DNA of 64,000 nucleotides from Pantoea brenneri (GCA_002095305.1 MIEI01000012.1:1-64000); one strand, 5' to 3'; positions 1-8,010 are shown, counted from the first letter of the stretch. Translations and numbers: made by a program. Notes: generated by a model not told the origin, from the sequence alone.

Positions 1-388
1 CATACGCAGCACTCTGACGTGCAAAGAACTGATTTGAAATCAGTAAAGCGTTGTAGTAACTACTGTGCAGGTATGCCAGAAAATCATCCGGCAGATACAA
101 ATAGAACGTTGCTATAAGCGTAGCCAGGGACATCGTGATAAAAGCAGGCTGTATACGCCAGAGACGGTGCACGAAGAAGTTCGCCAGGCTGAAGATACCC
201 TTCTCTCTTTGTTTTATAATGATTCCTGTTATCAAAAAACCAGAAATCGCAAAGAAAATATCGACCCCTATAAATCCGGATGCTATCTGACTAATTCCGG
301 CATGGAAAAGAATGACAAGAACGACAGCTAATGCTCTGAGGCCATCAATGTCTTTACGATAGGTATCTGTGAGGATTTTATTTGGCAT
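1..388 (-). CDS. Acyltransferase family 3 (OafA/YrhL-like) membrane protein, 5' part only
   Basis: The minus strand is open from an ATG at 388 to the window edge, so only about the first 129 residues are visible. The translation starts MPNKILTDTYRKDIDGLRAL and continues with an ILFHAG stretch, a GFIGVDIFFAISGFLITG segment and FFVHRLWRIQPAF. This is the N-terminal signature of the acyltransferase-3 family: the DGLRA motif, the catalytic-type His in the first membrane helix, and the hydrophobic VDxFFxxSGFLI helix followed by RRxxRxxP. These inner-membrane proteins O-acetylate cell-surface polysaccharides such as O-antigen or capsule. The substrate cannot be told from this fragment. The upstream 260 bases (389-647) are AT-rich and probably hold its promoter. 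Confidence 0.85.
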   Translation of the reverse strand, partial: MPNKILTDTYRKDIDGLRALAVVLVILFHAGISQIASGFIGVDIFFAISGFLITGIIIKQREKGIFSLANFFVHRLWRIQPAFITMSLATLIATFYLYLPDDFLAYLHSSYYNALLISNQFFARQSAAY

Positions 389-647
389 GAAGCGCACTAT
401 GTAAGAAAAATGAAAGGCTATAGTATATTATTTGTAAGGGAGAAATAAAAGTGAATGGTTTAGTTTTTCTTGTTTCAATTAATTTTTATTAAGTAGATAC
501 AGTCGGCTTTAGATTCTATGAGTGATTTTTTATTTGTATATTAAAGAGGGATGAAAAGATCATGAGTGGTGCCTCAGGTTTAGTATTCTGGGGTTTTATT
601 TATAGTTGTGGCAATGTCAATAATTATAATTTCGGGTCATAGAACCT

Positions 648-824
648 ATGAGAACTGAACCAGATATTTTAATGGCAAATCTCACAGACATGTTTTGGGC
701 TTGGATGGAAAGCAGTGATTTAATGAACCTACCAGGCGTCATAGTGATTGTCAGCCTGTTTGTTGCGGGACTATGCAGGCTTGGTCATGTACTTTTGCCG
801 ACGCGCAAAACTCATCAAGGATGA
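648..824 (+). CDS. Small membrane-anchored ORF, unknown
   Basis: A 58-codon frame from ATG 648 (or ATG 672) to TGA 822-824. Residues about 26-44 are hydrophobic (GVIVIVSLFVAGLC), which suggests one membrane segment after an acidic and aromatic N-terminus. There is no clear Shine-Dalgarno sequence, and the frame lies just upstream of the 3' end of the convergent gene at 867-2195. I do not recognise a family. It may be real or a chance frame. Confidence 0.25.
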   Translation: MRTEPDILMANLTDMFWAWMESSDLMNLPGVIVIVSLFVAGLCRLGHVLLPTRKTHQG

Positions 825-866
825 GTTGCGGCCTGTTACAGCCGCAAGAAGCGCACCCGGTAATCT

Positions 867-2195
867 TTATAGATTTTTAATTACACCAAACAAATGGTTG
901 GTAAAAGGCTTGGTGACTTCATGTGGCCAGCGTGGAGGATCCGTCTGAAGGGTTCCAAGTGTGCGCATCCCTTTATGCTGTTCGGCTTTACGTTCGCAGT
1001 ACTCATCATCGGTATATCCCATAGTCTCTACCACTACGGCATGTTCCCGGCCATCCGGCAATTTGGCCTGAATAATAAAATCCGGCAGCACAAAGCCTTT
1101 CTCCCCCTCCACCTCTACCTCGATATCAAACAGGGGTTTTATAAGGGTGAGTATGTCTGCTCCGTCTTTAAGCCAGCTGGCCACTTCAGCAATACCTTCC
1201 ATCGTTTCCCTCTCAAGGTCACTGTCTACCGGGACAGGGCAGTTACGTCTGAATAGTGCGTGCGCATACCCTTCGCTGCATATCACGCTACCTTCAGCTG
1301 AGCGTTTGAAGGCCAGTATGACCCAGTAAGGTGGCCTCACGCCTTCCTGTGATTCCCCATTGATGCTGACACCCTTTTCCGGAGAAAACCTGCGTTCCCC
1401 ATCTCTCCAGGCAAACGTAACATGTTCACGGCTGACCCGTTCCGACATAAATATCTGATAAAACACCCGGGCTTTTCCTGCCGGCCAGTTGGCATCCGTA
1501 CGTTCCAGTTCAAGCATTAATTTTTCCTGGGCAAGTTCGCCCATGGTCGGCTGAAACCGTACGATTTCCGAAAGCCTGCGCCCGCGCACAAATTCCTGAG
1601 CATCTGCCGAGGCTGCGAGATCGGCAAGCCATGTTCTGGGTGCCCGATTAGGCAGCGGGCTAATCGGGCTGAAAGTATTCAGTCCAGCATCCTCAATTAG
1701 CGTCAGAAGCAAACGTGCAACTCGTGGCCGGCGTTTTCGCCTGGTTCTATCCTGACCAGTAAATCCTGCGCTGCCTGGCGCTTTAATGGTCGTCTCTGAC
1801 TCATCTTTGGGTAAAAAATCACGATAGTTTAATCGCTTGCTCCCAACGTTTTTACGGGTTCCTGAACCGGTAGTATCTTCGTTACCCTTAAAGACCCTGT
1901 GCATGGGACAGGATGGATCATGACTATGACCAAACCCGGACAGAAACAACGTTTGGGTTTCATATCTCAGTTTGGCATTGTTCAGTGCTGGCGTATCGCC
2001 CCCCACGCAGCTGCAATGCAGCCAGAGTTCCTTCTCGCGCATTTCATGAATCACGTTCTCCGCCAGTGCACGTTCATGCGCGCTGCATACCTGCTTGCGG
2101 CCAGAGAAGTTCTTAACGGCGGTCTCTTCATCATCAGATAGCCAGCGTTTCAGGGCACCACGAGGAGCCTTCTTTTTGATGAGCTTCATGGCCAT
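867..2195 (-). CDS. Plasmid conserved protein, possibly DUF1173-like with nuclease-type C-terminus
   Basis: A 442-residue basic protein. The start at 2195 is supported by AGGAG seven bases upstream. Residues about 56-100 hold a Cys/His cluster (LHCSCV, then HSHDPSCPMH), compatible with a metal site. The C-terminal 100 residues contain PDFII followed by VVVETMGYTDDEY and a downstream lysine. That spacing resembles PD-(D/E)XK nuclease folds: D, then E-x-x-G, then K. I recall similar large plasmid proteins annotated DUF1173, but I cannot confirm membership. It lies downstream of the DUF2971 gene on the same strand, with a 49-base gap, and could be cotranscribed with it. Its function is unknown. 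Confidence 0.7.
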   Translation of the reverse strand: MAMKLIKKKAPRGALKRWLSDDEETAVKNFSGRKQVCSAHERALAENVIHEMREKELWLHCSCVGGDTPALNNAKLRYETQTLFLSGFGHSHDPSCPMHRVFKGNEDTTGSGTRKNVGSKRLNYRDFLPKDESETTIKAPGSAGFTGQDRTRRKRRPRVARLLLTLIEDAGLNTFSPISPLPNRAPRTWLADLAASADAQEFVRGRRLSEIVRFQPTMGELAQEKLMLELERTDANWPAGKARVFYQIFMSERVSREHVTFAWRDGERRFSPEKGVSINGESQEGVRPPYWVILAFKRSAEGSVICSEGYAHALFRRNCPVPVDSDLERETMEGIAEVASWLKDGADILTLIKPLFDIEVEVEGEKGFVLPDFIIQAKLPDGREHAVVVETMGYTDDEYCERKAEQHKGMRTLGTLQTDPPRWPHEVTKPFTNHLFGVIKNL

Positions 2196-2244
2196 ATTGC
2201 TCTCCTTTTTTCTGCAAAGCGGGTTTTCTCAATAACTGAATCTT

Positions 2245-3120
2245 TTAAAGCATTCTGTAGGGGATGTCAGACGTTTCAATCGCTAATCGATATCTTTCGC
2301 TACCTAACTTGGTGGCTCTGTGCGAGGCGAAAATTTGCAAAGACTGTTCTGTTATTATTTGATCCTCTACAGGGCCAATTTTTATACCTGAAATAACTTC
2401 GGCTGTTATGTCAAATTCATAAAAAGGAACCAAGATATTATTTTTGGTGCGAAAGTTTATGTTCTTTGAGACGATCTTGTCGCTGATGACCAGTCTGACT
2501 TCTTGCTCTTCATAGAAAGACGCATGCTTAAACGTCGTAGCCAGCAAACTAATCTCTTTCTTAAGAGATGTATAAAAAAATCCGTTTTTTTTAAGCGGCT
2601 TACCTTCTTGCCAAAATAGATTTAATATAGGTAATATTTTCGAGCGGATTTTTTTTACTGCTTCTTCCAATGCATCGTTTTTGTTTAAGACATAATGGCA
2701 CTCAATGAGATCGTGGCCTAAATTTATTTCCTGTCCAGTAATTCTATCCATAGTTAGATTTAAAAGTCTTTCTTGCAATTTATCATGGTCAAATTCAATA
2801 GCGAACATACCATAACTTCTCCATTGGCTCAGCGTGTCTGATGAGCGGCTGAATGATGCCACATAGAACATCTCAATGGCATTTTGCAATTCTAGTAGCT
2901 CATGAAAAGCATCCTCAAACCAACCCTCGATAGCACTTATAAATTCTTTTTCATAATGTGTATCCTGCAAGAACACTTCGTGCGAAGCCTCCTGAAGAAT
3001 TTCTAGCCCCTGTAAATACTCAGTTTTGTCATTCAGAAAACGAATGTCTGTCATCCGGATTTTATGCGAGTCCAGTATTGAATGAACGGCATTGAGGTCA
3101 GTGTAGTGATAAAGGTTCAC
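2245..3120 (-). CDS. DUF2971 family protein
   Basis: A 291-residue protein starting at a GTG (3120) with AAGGA upstream. The N-terminal YHYTD with SILDSHKIRMTDIRFLNDKTEY and the later SFSRSSDTLSQWRSYG plus an IEFD motif match DUF2971. In that family the YHYT...LND.TE and SFS...D.LSQWR.YG blocks are the hallmarks. Members are common in mobile defence and abortive-infection neighbourhoods, but no reaction is established. Base composition is more AT-rich than the transfer genes, which suggests separate acquisition. Its neighbours are the wHTH gene upstream and the 442-residue protein downstream, all on the minus strand. Confidence 0.8.
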   Translation of the reverse strand: MNLYHYTDLNAVHSILDSHKIRMTDIRFLNDKTEYLQGLEILQEASHEVFLQDTHYEKEFISAIEGWFEDAFHELLELQNAIEMFYVASFSRSSDTLSQWRSYGMFAIEFDHDKLQERLLNLTMDRITGQEINLGHDLIECHYVLNKNDALEEAVKKIRSKILPILNLFWQEGKPLKKNGFFYTSLKKEISLLATTFKHASFYEEQEVRLVISDKIVSKNINFRTKNNILVPFYEFDITAEVISGIKIGPVEDQIITEQSLQIFASHRATKLGSERYRLAIETSDIPYRML

Positions 3121-3148
3121 GGTTTTCCTTAAATGATTTATCGGCGTT

Positions 3149-3427
3149 TTATAATGCCAGCTCGTAGCGGATCGCGGCGGCTTTCCGGCGGCCGTTTTCG
3201 GTCAGAGTAAATGCCAGGTTCAGGGATGCGTTACGGTATTTCTGAAGCAACCCGTTACGGTGCAGCGTATGCAGTGACGTACGCAGATTCGTGTCATAAA
3301 TGTCTTTGCTGGATGTAGAGTTGAGCAGCTTCAGCAGCTGCATGACCGGCAAAGGAGAATCGTGACCCCGGGCTTCAAGCTCTGAGAGGACCAGGAGCAC
3401 TTTTCTCTGCAGTTCGGAGATACGCAT
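3149..3427 (-). CDS. Small winged-helix DNA-binding protein
   Basis: I take the start at ATG 3427 (MRISELQRKV), because AAGGA lies seven bases before it. A longer in-frame ATG at 3445 sits inside a palindrome and has no ribosome site. The 92-residue product has the pattern of a winged helix: a helix with LLVLSELE, a recognition-type segment around TNLRTSLHTLHRNGLL, then a FTLTENGRRKAA wing. Similar small plasmid proteins are often annotated as ParM-like or segregation regulators, but I have no evidence for that role. The two perfect palindromes just upstream suggest autoregulation. Confidence 0.7.
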   Translation of the reverse strand: MRISELQRKVLLVLSELEARGHDSPLPVMQLLKLLNSTSSKDIYDTNLRTSLHTLHRNGLLQKYRNASLNLAFTLTENGRRKAAAIRYELAL

Positions 3428-3439
3428 GGCAGCTTCCTT

Positions 3440-3458
3440 ATTCATGTGTCACATGAAT
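3440..3458. promoter_or_regulatory. Palindromic operator 1 of the wHTH gene
   Basis: ATTCATGTGTCACATGAAT is a perfect inverted repeat (9-base arms, 1-base centre). It ends 13 bases upstream of the preferred wHTH start. Its core ATTCATG...CATGAAT recurs at 3485-3503. The likely binder is the adjacent winged-helix protein; this is inference from proximity and repetition. Confidence 0.65.
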
Positions 3459-3480
3459 TATGCACGTATGCACGATAAAA

Positions 3481-3507
3481 CACTATTCATGTTACACATG
3501 AATAGTG
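3481..3507. promoter_or_regulatory. Palindromic operator 2 of the wHTH gene
   Basis: Perfect 12-base arms (CACTATTCATGT / ACATGAATAGTG) around a TAC centre. It shares the inner ATTCATGT half-sites with operator 1, and the centres lie 45 bases apart, about four helical turns. This is consistent with cooperative binding by a dimeric regulator. Confidence 0.65.
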
Positions 3508-3653
3508 ATGTAAAGTACTTTAGTTTTCAGTCACCCAGCTATTTAAACATATCGCCGGGTAACTATACTGGGCTTGCTTTCGCTAATCAGTATGGTTACT
3601 ATGTGTACTTATTCCGGGTGCAACCGGGACAAGTACTAATAACCATTTGCCAA

Positions 3654-3974
3654 CTATTTATCGATTTTAAGTACCCAGTACTTTAATACATTCCCGAGTT
3701 GCGTAGTGATGAACTTCCCTGCGCAACTCGCTGCCACCTTACTTACAGTTAGTGGTAACCCCCAGGTACCGATAAACCATTTAGTAAAGAATGTGATAAG
3801 TAATGGTTTCGCAAAGATTACTACAGCCAACATTACTGCAGTTAAAACAGCTAAGGCAAAAAGCCGCCACCATTTCTTCTCAGTTGCTGCTGTATAGATA
3901 AGTCCTGCGTAGTTCCAGAGTGTACTTAGTACATTGAAACCATCATGTTTTGTGTCTTCGATATTTATACCCAT
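3654..3974 (-). CDS. Small membrane protein, unknown
   Basis: A 106-residue protein with a good ribosome site (AGAGAGG, 6 bases before ATG 3974). Residues about 37-62 form a strong hydrophobic segment (LFALAVLTAVMLAVVIFAKPLL). Around 66-85 is a second, weaker segment. The ends are charged. The size and layout resemble small immunity or toxin-type membrane proteins, but there is no motif to decide. It is isolated between the wHTH operators and a predicted small RNA. Confidence 0.5.
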   Translation of the reverse strand: MGINIEDTKHDGFNVLSTLWNYAGLIYTAATEKKWWRLFALAVLTAVMLAVVIFAKPLLITFFTKWFIGTWGLPLTVSKVAASCAGKFITTQLGNVLKYWVLKIDK

Positions 3975-4286
3975 AGAAACCTCTCTTATTTAGGTTGGTT
4001 GTTTTTATTACTGCCGTGTTAGAAATATTCATATTTCATCTCACTTAAAAAAAATCATTTCTGTCTCAGGAACATTTGTCCGTTGACGTGATACTTACCG
4101 GTATTGCTTTTATCTATCCACTCATACTTCACCCCGCTTATTCCATACATCGTTAATGTTTACGCCATTTCCCGTATGCCAGATTCCGGCAAGGGGCTCC
4201 CCGGCTCCTGAGTGATCATTGATCGAGCAGGCGGAGAAAACGGCAGGTTTTACAGAGTTCGGACTGAATGCTTATTTACAGGCAAT

Positions 4287-4466
4287 AAAAAACCACCTGA
4301 TAAGGTGGCTGAGGTCGTGCGAGGGATATAGATGCAGGGCAGGCTTAAGTCATAGCACTTAGCTTTCCGTCATTTATTCTTTCATTCACGTTTTCTCAAC
4401 CTTAGTGCTATTCAATACGGGGAGTGCTTTACATAGCCTCGTGAGGCTTTGCATTCCACTCTGATA
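4287..4466 (-). ncRNA. Predicted structured small RNA of about 180 nt
   Basis: A near-consensus minus-strand promoter (4473-4501) is followed about 165 bases later by a clear intrinsic terminator: CCACCT stem, TATC loop, AGGTGG, then six T (4308 down to 4287). In between are an AGCCTC/GAGGCT hairpin (about 4436-4423) and a longer-range ATAGCACT/AGTGCTAT pairing. No convincing ORF of useful length is present; the best is a 22-codon frame without a strong ribosome site. The 1.2-kb gap between 3974 and the resD start holds no other gene. Antisense control of replication or a trans-acting role are both possible. Confidence 0.5.
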
Positions 4467-4472
4467 GAATAG

Positions 4473-4501
4473 AGTATATGTATTTCCCCGGTGCGAGTCA
4501 A
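4473..4501 (-). promoter_or_regulatory. Sigma70-type promoter for the small RNA
   Basis: Read on the minus strand: TTGACT, a 17-base spacer, then TATACT. Each hexamer is one base from consensus and the spacing is optimal. Transcription would start near 4466. Confidence 0.6.
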
Positions 4502-5235
4502 TTAATTATTCGAAAATAGTTGCAATTTATAAATTAATTTTCAGGCGCTCAACTTTTAAACTATCCGCTCACTAATTTAAAAGTATCCGAGTGGATTTTT
4601 TATTTATGCCTAAAGGTAATTTATTGTCCTTAATAAGGTAACTTTCTGATTAAAATCTTCGTCAGGGCAATACTTCTTCATATACCTGTTTAGTAAAAAA
4701 GGTTCAGTCCCCATATCCTCCACGACATTATCTGTCGCCTTAATCAATATTCAGCTTATTTGTGATTCCATAAACATCATTATAGGATTCCGGATAGCAG
4801 ATCAGCACGTACATTTTTCAGGTTTCTGCTCCCGACCCCCCTTTTATCTTCTGTCTTTCCTGTCGTGATGTCTGCTCTGCCCGGACGTCAGCCCTTTCCG
4901 TTTTCCGTCATAACCGGAAAGACAGCGTCAGGGGGTGATTTACGGCCTGAGGCCAAAAAAACGGTGTACGATCATCATGATAGCCCGCATCTACTCGCCT
5001 GAGTCGCCCCTTTAACTCCCTGCCCCGCCTGCTGTTTTGTTCCGTTTTGTGGTATATATCCGGAAACCGGAAAATCCAGCAGGGTTGCTCAGCGGATTTT
5101 TCCGGTGGCCCGCGCCCGCCAGACAGGGGAAAATGGACAGATTAGGAGCAGGCGTCGCTGTGTGAATTCTGAGAAAGCAGCAGGGGTAAATCCCGCCAGA
5201 TTTTGCGTAGCGCTGTCATTTTTTTAAGAGGGTTT
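4502..5235. other. Non-coding stretch upstream of resD; possible resolution site
   Basis: No supported gene is present. Around 5050-5105 is a repeat-rich segment with CCGGAAACCGGAAAATCC and, 20 bases on, GGATTTTTCCGG. F-type resD recombinases act at a resolution site (rfsF) lying just upstream of the gene, so this is where such a site is expected. The core cannot be identified by eye. Confidence 0.25.
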
Positions 5236-5996
5236 ATGTCGCTACCATCCGTTCATACTCAGGTCGCGCTGCCAGCCGCGCAGCCCGATTTTGGTCGTGC
5301 GCTCGCGCTGCGGTCCATGGCCGCCGCATACACCGAACTGCCCCGCTACTTACTGGCACCTGAAGTCACCGGCCTGCTGCATCACATTCCGGACTGGACC
5401 CAGCATGCGCTGGTCAATACGTTATGGTGCACCGGCGGCCGGCTTAATGAAATTCTGGCACTGCGGCGGCGTGATTTCCGCCTGAATGACGCTATTCCCC
5501 ACGTGGTGATCCGCACGGCCAAGCAGCGGCGCGCCGGCAGCGGACGTCCAAGACGAGGCACCAGCCAAACCGAGTGGTGCCGCTTTCCGATCCGGCTTAC
5601 GTTGATGAGATGCGCCGGCTGTTTGCCAGCGTCCGGGAAGAATTTGAGACTGACAGTGATACCGGTGAGCGCCGCGCCCTGCCGGTCTGGACCGTCTCCG
5701 ATCGTACGGTACGGAACTGGATAAACCGCGCCATCGATGCCGCTGCGCGCGCCGGCGTGCGGTTAAGCATTGAGGTCTCCCCCCATACGTTCCGTCACAG
5801 TTTCGCGATGCACATGCTCTATCACCACGTGCCACCCAAGGTGCTGCAGTCACTGCTGGGGCATGAGAAGTTTGAGTCAACCGAGGTTTATACAAAGGTA
5901 TTCGCGCTCGATGTAGCTGCCAGTCATAAGGTGCGGTTCAGCCTCGATACTCAAACATCCCTGCAGCTGTTACGGGGACTTAATCCGCCTGTATAA
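5236..5996 (+). CDS. resD: ResD-like tyrosine recombinase, frameshifted in this sequence
   Basis: The start ATG at 5236 follows AAGAGGG. The first part (MSLPSVHTQVALPAAQPDFG, then TLWCTGGRLNEILALRRRDF with the first catalytic Arg) and the second part (SPHTFRHSFAMHMLYHHVPP, LLGHEKFESTEVYTKVF with HxxR, H/G and the Tyr nucleophile) closely match the F-plasmid ResD family of about 260 residues. The two halves are in different frames. Moving back one base near 5555-5575 restores PNRVVPLSD, the expected family reading, so one base is missing. ResD resolves plasmid multimers at a site upstream of the gene. The HEPN gene follows 10 bases later. Confidence 0.85.
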
Positions 5997-6006
5997 AGGA
6001 AGCGCA

Positions 6007-7263
6007 ATGTCTACGTGGGCCAGTATCGTCGTGAACGGTTTAGAGTTTGAAAGTTTTCAAAACACTTATCATCAATGGTTTTTTAAAAATAGCGACAGAG
6101 TCAGGGAGATTTTACCCCTGGACGATGATGACCATGATGATTGTGAACATGAATTTATTGGCTATAAGGCCTCAGCAGCTACCATACGCCGCCGTATGCT
6201 ATTAGCGGGTTATGATACAGATGGCTGTAATGCGAACTTTGTTGAATGTCGTGATGAACTCATCTTGTCGCTTGAGGCGTTTTTTTCTAAGACAAACCGG
6301 CTAAGTAGAGATGATGGGATTAAAGACAATCCTCCCTTGCACAGCTGGGAATGTCATCTTGCAGCTATCCAAAACAGTGAGTTGGAAGACTGGATATCTC
6401 TGTTCCAGGAAGCGGCTAGAATCAAGCAGCAGCGTCAGGCAGAGCGTAGATCTTATCGTGAGCCTCAGCTTCTAATCGTGGGTTCGGATCCTCTGCTCAA
6501 CGCAATGATCAGCGATTTCGATTTCTTAACGACTTACACACTTACTGGTCCGATGAATTTTCCCTGCAGCGATGCCAACTACTTCTGGCTTGCCTTTCTT
6601 ACCAGCTGCCCGGGCGATGTCATAATTGAGCTGAATATTGCACCTCTTATACGTTCAGGGTATGTCGAAGATTTTACTGATCTTCATGAAATACAGCAGA
6701 ACGAGACGCAGCCACACAGCTTCTGCCGACAGTCAATCGAGGATACCGTGACTCTCTCCGGTACACAGCCTGAGAGTCTGCCTCTGCAGCGTATGTGCTA
6801 TAGCAGCATTATCACGGCCATGGAGGCGTACCTGGGTGACATTCTGAAACGTGAAATTTTTGAGCGTCCGGCTGTTAAGGAGAGGTTCGTATCCAGCTAT
6901 GAGTCCTTCAAAAAACAGAAATTCACCCTTTCTGAAATTTATACCCGGTTGTCAGTCATAGATGCTGAAATCAAAGAGGCGCTCGATGGGCTGTCGCTGC
7001 ATAAAATTGAGACAGCCAGGAATATTTTCAGTAGTACGCTGCTGACTGAGTTTCCGGAAGAGTCGCTCCGTCATATTGGCGCTGCAGTGAAACTGCGACA
7101 CGACATTGTCCACCGTAATGGGCGGAATACTGAGGGCATTGTATTGACCATTGACCGGCAGGCCGTTAAGAAACTAGCACGGGAAGTGCTTTGTTTAACG
7201 CAGGAAGTTGATGCGCAGATTCTCGACGGCCTCCTGCATGAGCATTCTACGGATCATGATTAG
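6007..7263 (+). CDS. HEPN/Toprim-associated domain protein (putative RNase-type)
   Basis: A 418-residue protein with GGAAG before the start, only 10 bases after resD, so probably cotranscribed. The N-terminus (MSTWASIVVNGLEFESFQNTYHQWFF) resembles the domain found at the front of HEPN/Toprim-associated proteins. Near residues 362-370 is LRHDIVHRNGR, an R-x4-H motif that is the catalytic signature of HEPN RNases, set in a helical C-terminal half (CYSSIITAMEAYLGDIL to the end). HEPN proteins act in toxin, abortive-infection and RNA-processing roles. The partner or trigger is not visible here. Confidence is fair for the C-terminal HEPN and lower for the N-terminal assignment. Confidence 0.6.
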   Translation: MSTWASIVVNGLEFESFQNTYHQWFFKNSDRVREILPLDDDDHDDCEHEFIGYKASAATIRRRMLLAGYDTDGCNANFVECRDELILSLEAFFSKTNRLSRDDGIKDNPPLHSWECHLAAIQNSELEDWISLFQEAARIKQQRQAERRSYREPQLLIVGSDPLLNAMISDFDFLTTYTLTGPMNFPCSDANYFWLAFLTSCPGDVIIELNIAPLIRSGYVEDFTDLHEIQQNETQPHSFCRQSIEDTVTLSGTQPESLPLQRMCYSSIITAMEAYLGDILKREIFERPAVKERFVSSYESFKKQKFTLSEIYTRLSVIDAEIKEALDGLSLHKIETARNIFSSTLLTEFPEESLRHIGAAVKLRHDIVHRNGRNTEGIVLTIDRQAVKKLAREVLCLTQEVDAQILDGLLHEHSTDHD

Positions 7264-7277
7264 TTCTCGTGGTTGAG

Positions 7278-7367
7278 CACTCAGTATTTCGCATGCGAAA
7301 TTTTGAGTGTGTAGAAATGGAATCAAAGGCTGCAGCCGACGTCAGAATGCTGACTGCATTAGTTTGA
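7278..7367 (+). repeat. Remnant duplicate of the parA control region and first codons
   Basis: The block palindrome - TTTTGAGTGTGTAGAA - ATG GAA TCA AAG GCT mirrors the real parA start (palindrome - CTTGAGGATGTAGCT - ATG GAA GCA AAA GCA) at 8464-8510. Here the frame ends after 16 codons (TGA 7365-7367). It looks like a decayed or partial duplication of the partition-operon promoter, 1.2 kb upstream of the functional copy. The palindrome is extended by CACTCA/TGAGTG arms. Confidence 0.5.
7286..7301. repeat. Partition-type palindrome, copy 1
   Basis: ATTTCGCATGCGAAAT, a perfect 16-base palindrome. Outer arms CACTCA/TGAGTG extend it symmetrically to 7278-7309. It is the first of five copies spread over 4 kb around parAB and a candidate ParB site. 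Confidence 0.65.
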
Positions 7368-7773
7368 GATGCTGAATTAGGTTCAGCCAACAAGCGCGGC
7401 ATTGCACTTCTTTTCGCTTTAGCGGTCCCTGATTGATTTAATCAAAGAAATCTGGAGAAACAACGGTAAAAAAAATTCATCCCTTATAGTGCATTTGTGG
7501 CGCTGCAATAGCTATTCCTGACTTAAAAACACGCGCCCGATCAAAATAAGAAAAAAAGTGTGATCCGGTTGACATGTTGCCAGGCCTTACAAGGCGTGGG
7601 CTAAGAAATTTCGCAAGAATTACAACCCCTACAACCATCATTTTTTGCTCTTGTTAAGCGGCCGTAAATTACTAAAATATGTCCAGATGTAGTGGAATCG
7701 CTTTGTAAAAAGCCTGCATGTAGTAATTGCTTGGAGTTTAGATGAGGTCAGGTTCAGCTGATACAAAAAAAAA

Positions 7774-7795
7774 GGATCAGCTGGCGGGCTGATCC
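7774..7795 (-). terminator. Intrinsic terminator of the antisense RNA
   Basis: On the minus strand: GGATCAGC stem, 6-base loop, GCTGATCC, then nine T (7773-7765). Confidence 0.75.
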
Positions 7796-7852
7796 TGTTT
7801 CCGGAATGTTAGGAGCATGACATCGCTTTTCGCATTCCTCAAACTTCACTAA

Positions 7853-7872
7853 ACGTGTTGTCTGTACACTGT
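7853..7872 (+). repeat. 20-base direct repeat, copy 1 (antisense RNA side)
   Basis: ACGTGTTGTCTGTACACTGT, identical to 7991-8010. Copy 1 falls at the 5' end of the predicted minus-strand RNA. Confidence 0.8.
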
Positions 7873-7879
7873 GTCGCAA

Positions 7880-7908
7880 AGAATAGCGAATCTGCCCCTT
7901 CCTTTCAA
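7880..7908 (-). promoter_or_regulatory. Promoter of the antisense RNA
   Basis: Minus strand: TTGAAA (7908-7903), 17-base spacer, TATTCT (7885-7880). Good sigma70 spacing. The start would fall at 7874-7875, two or three bases before the repeat complement. Confidence 0.55.
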
Positions 7909-7990
7909 GGCAGACTGAGCATCAGCGCACATTTTAAAAATTGCCCAACGTATCTCTGGCGGGATGCACAGCCCCATTAGACAAAGCTTT

Positions 7991-8010
7991 ACGTGTTGTC
8001 TGTACACTGT
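7991..8010 (+). repeat. 20-base direct repeat, copy 2 (toxin mRNA leader)
   Basis: Exact second copy, 138 bases after the first and about 65 bases before the ribosome site of the 26-residue ORF. It is the predicted pairing site for the antisense RNA and may act as a ribosome standby site, as in known type I systems. Confidence 0.75.

Larger units (their letters stand above)
7766..7874 (-). ncRNA. Candidate antisense RNA of a type I toxin-antitoxin pair
   Basis: A minus-strand promoter at 7880-7908 predicts a start near 7874. The intrinsic terminator at 7774-7795 plus a nine-T run predicts an end near 7766, giving about 109 nt. The first nucleotides after the start are the reverse complement of the 20-base repeat at 7853-7872. 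The second copy of that repeat (7991-8010) lies in the leader of the downstream toxin-like ORF, so the RNA would pair over 20 nt with the toxin mRNA through its 5' end. This is the layout of tisB/IstR-1 and zorO/OrzO. Confidence 0.6.

Noticed and set aside
65-331. 88-residue plus-strand frame
   Set aside because: It is the shadow of the acyltransferase frame on the minus strand, whose translation has clear family motifs.
7853-8010. The repeated TGTCTGTACACTGT element as a LexA box
   Set aside because: The CTG and CAG half-sites are not at N10 spacing; the copies are better explained as sRNA-mRNA pairing sites.
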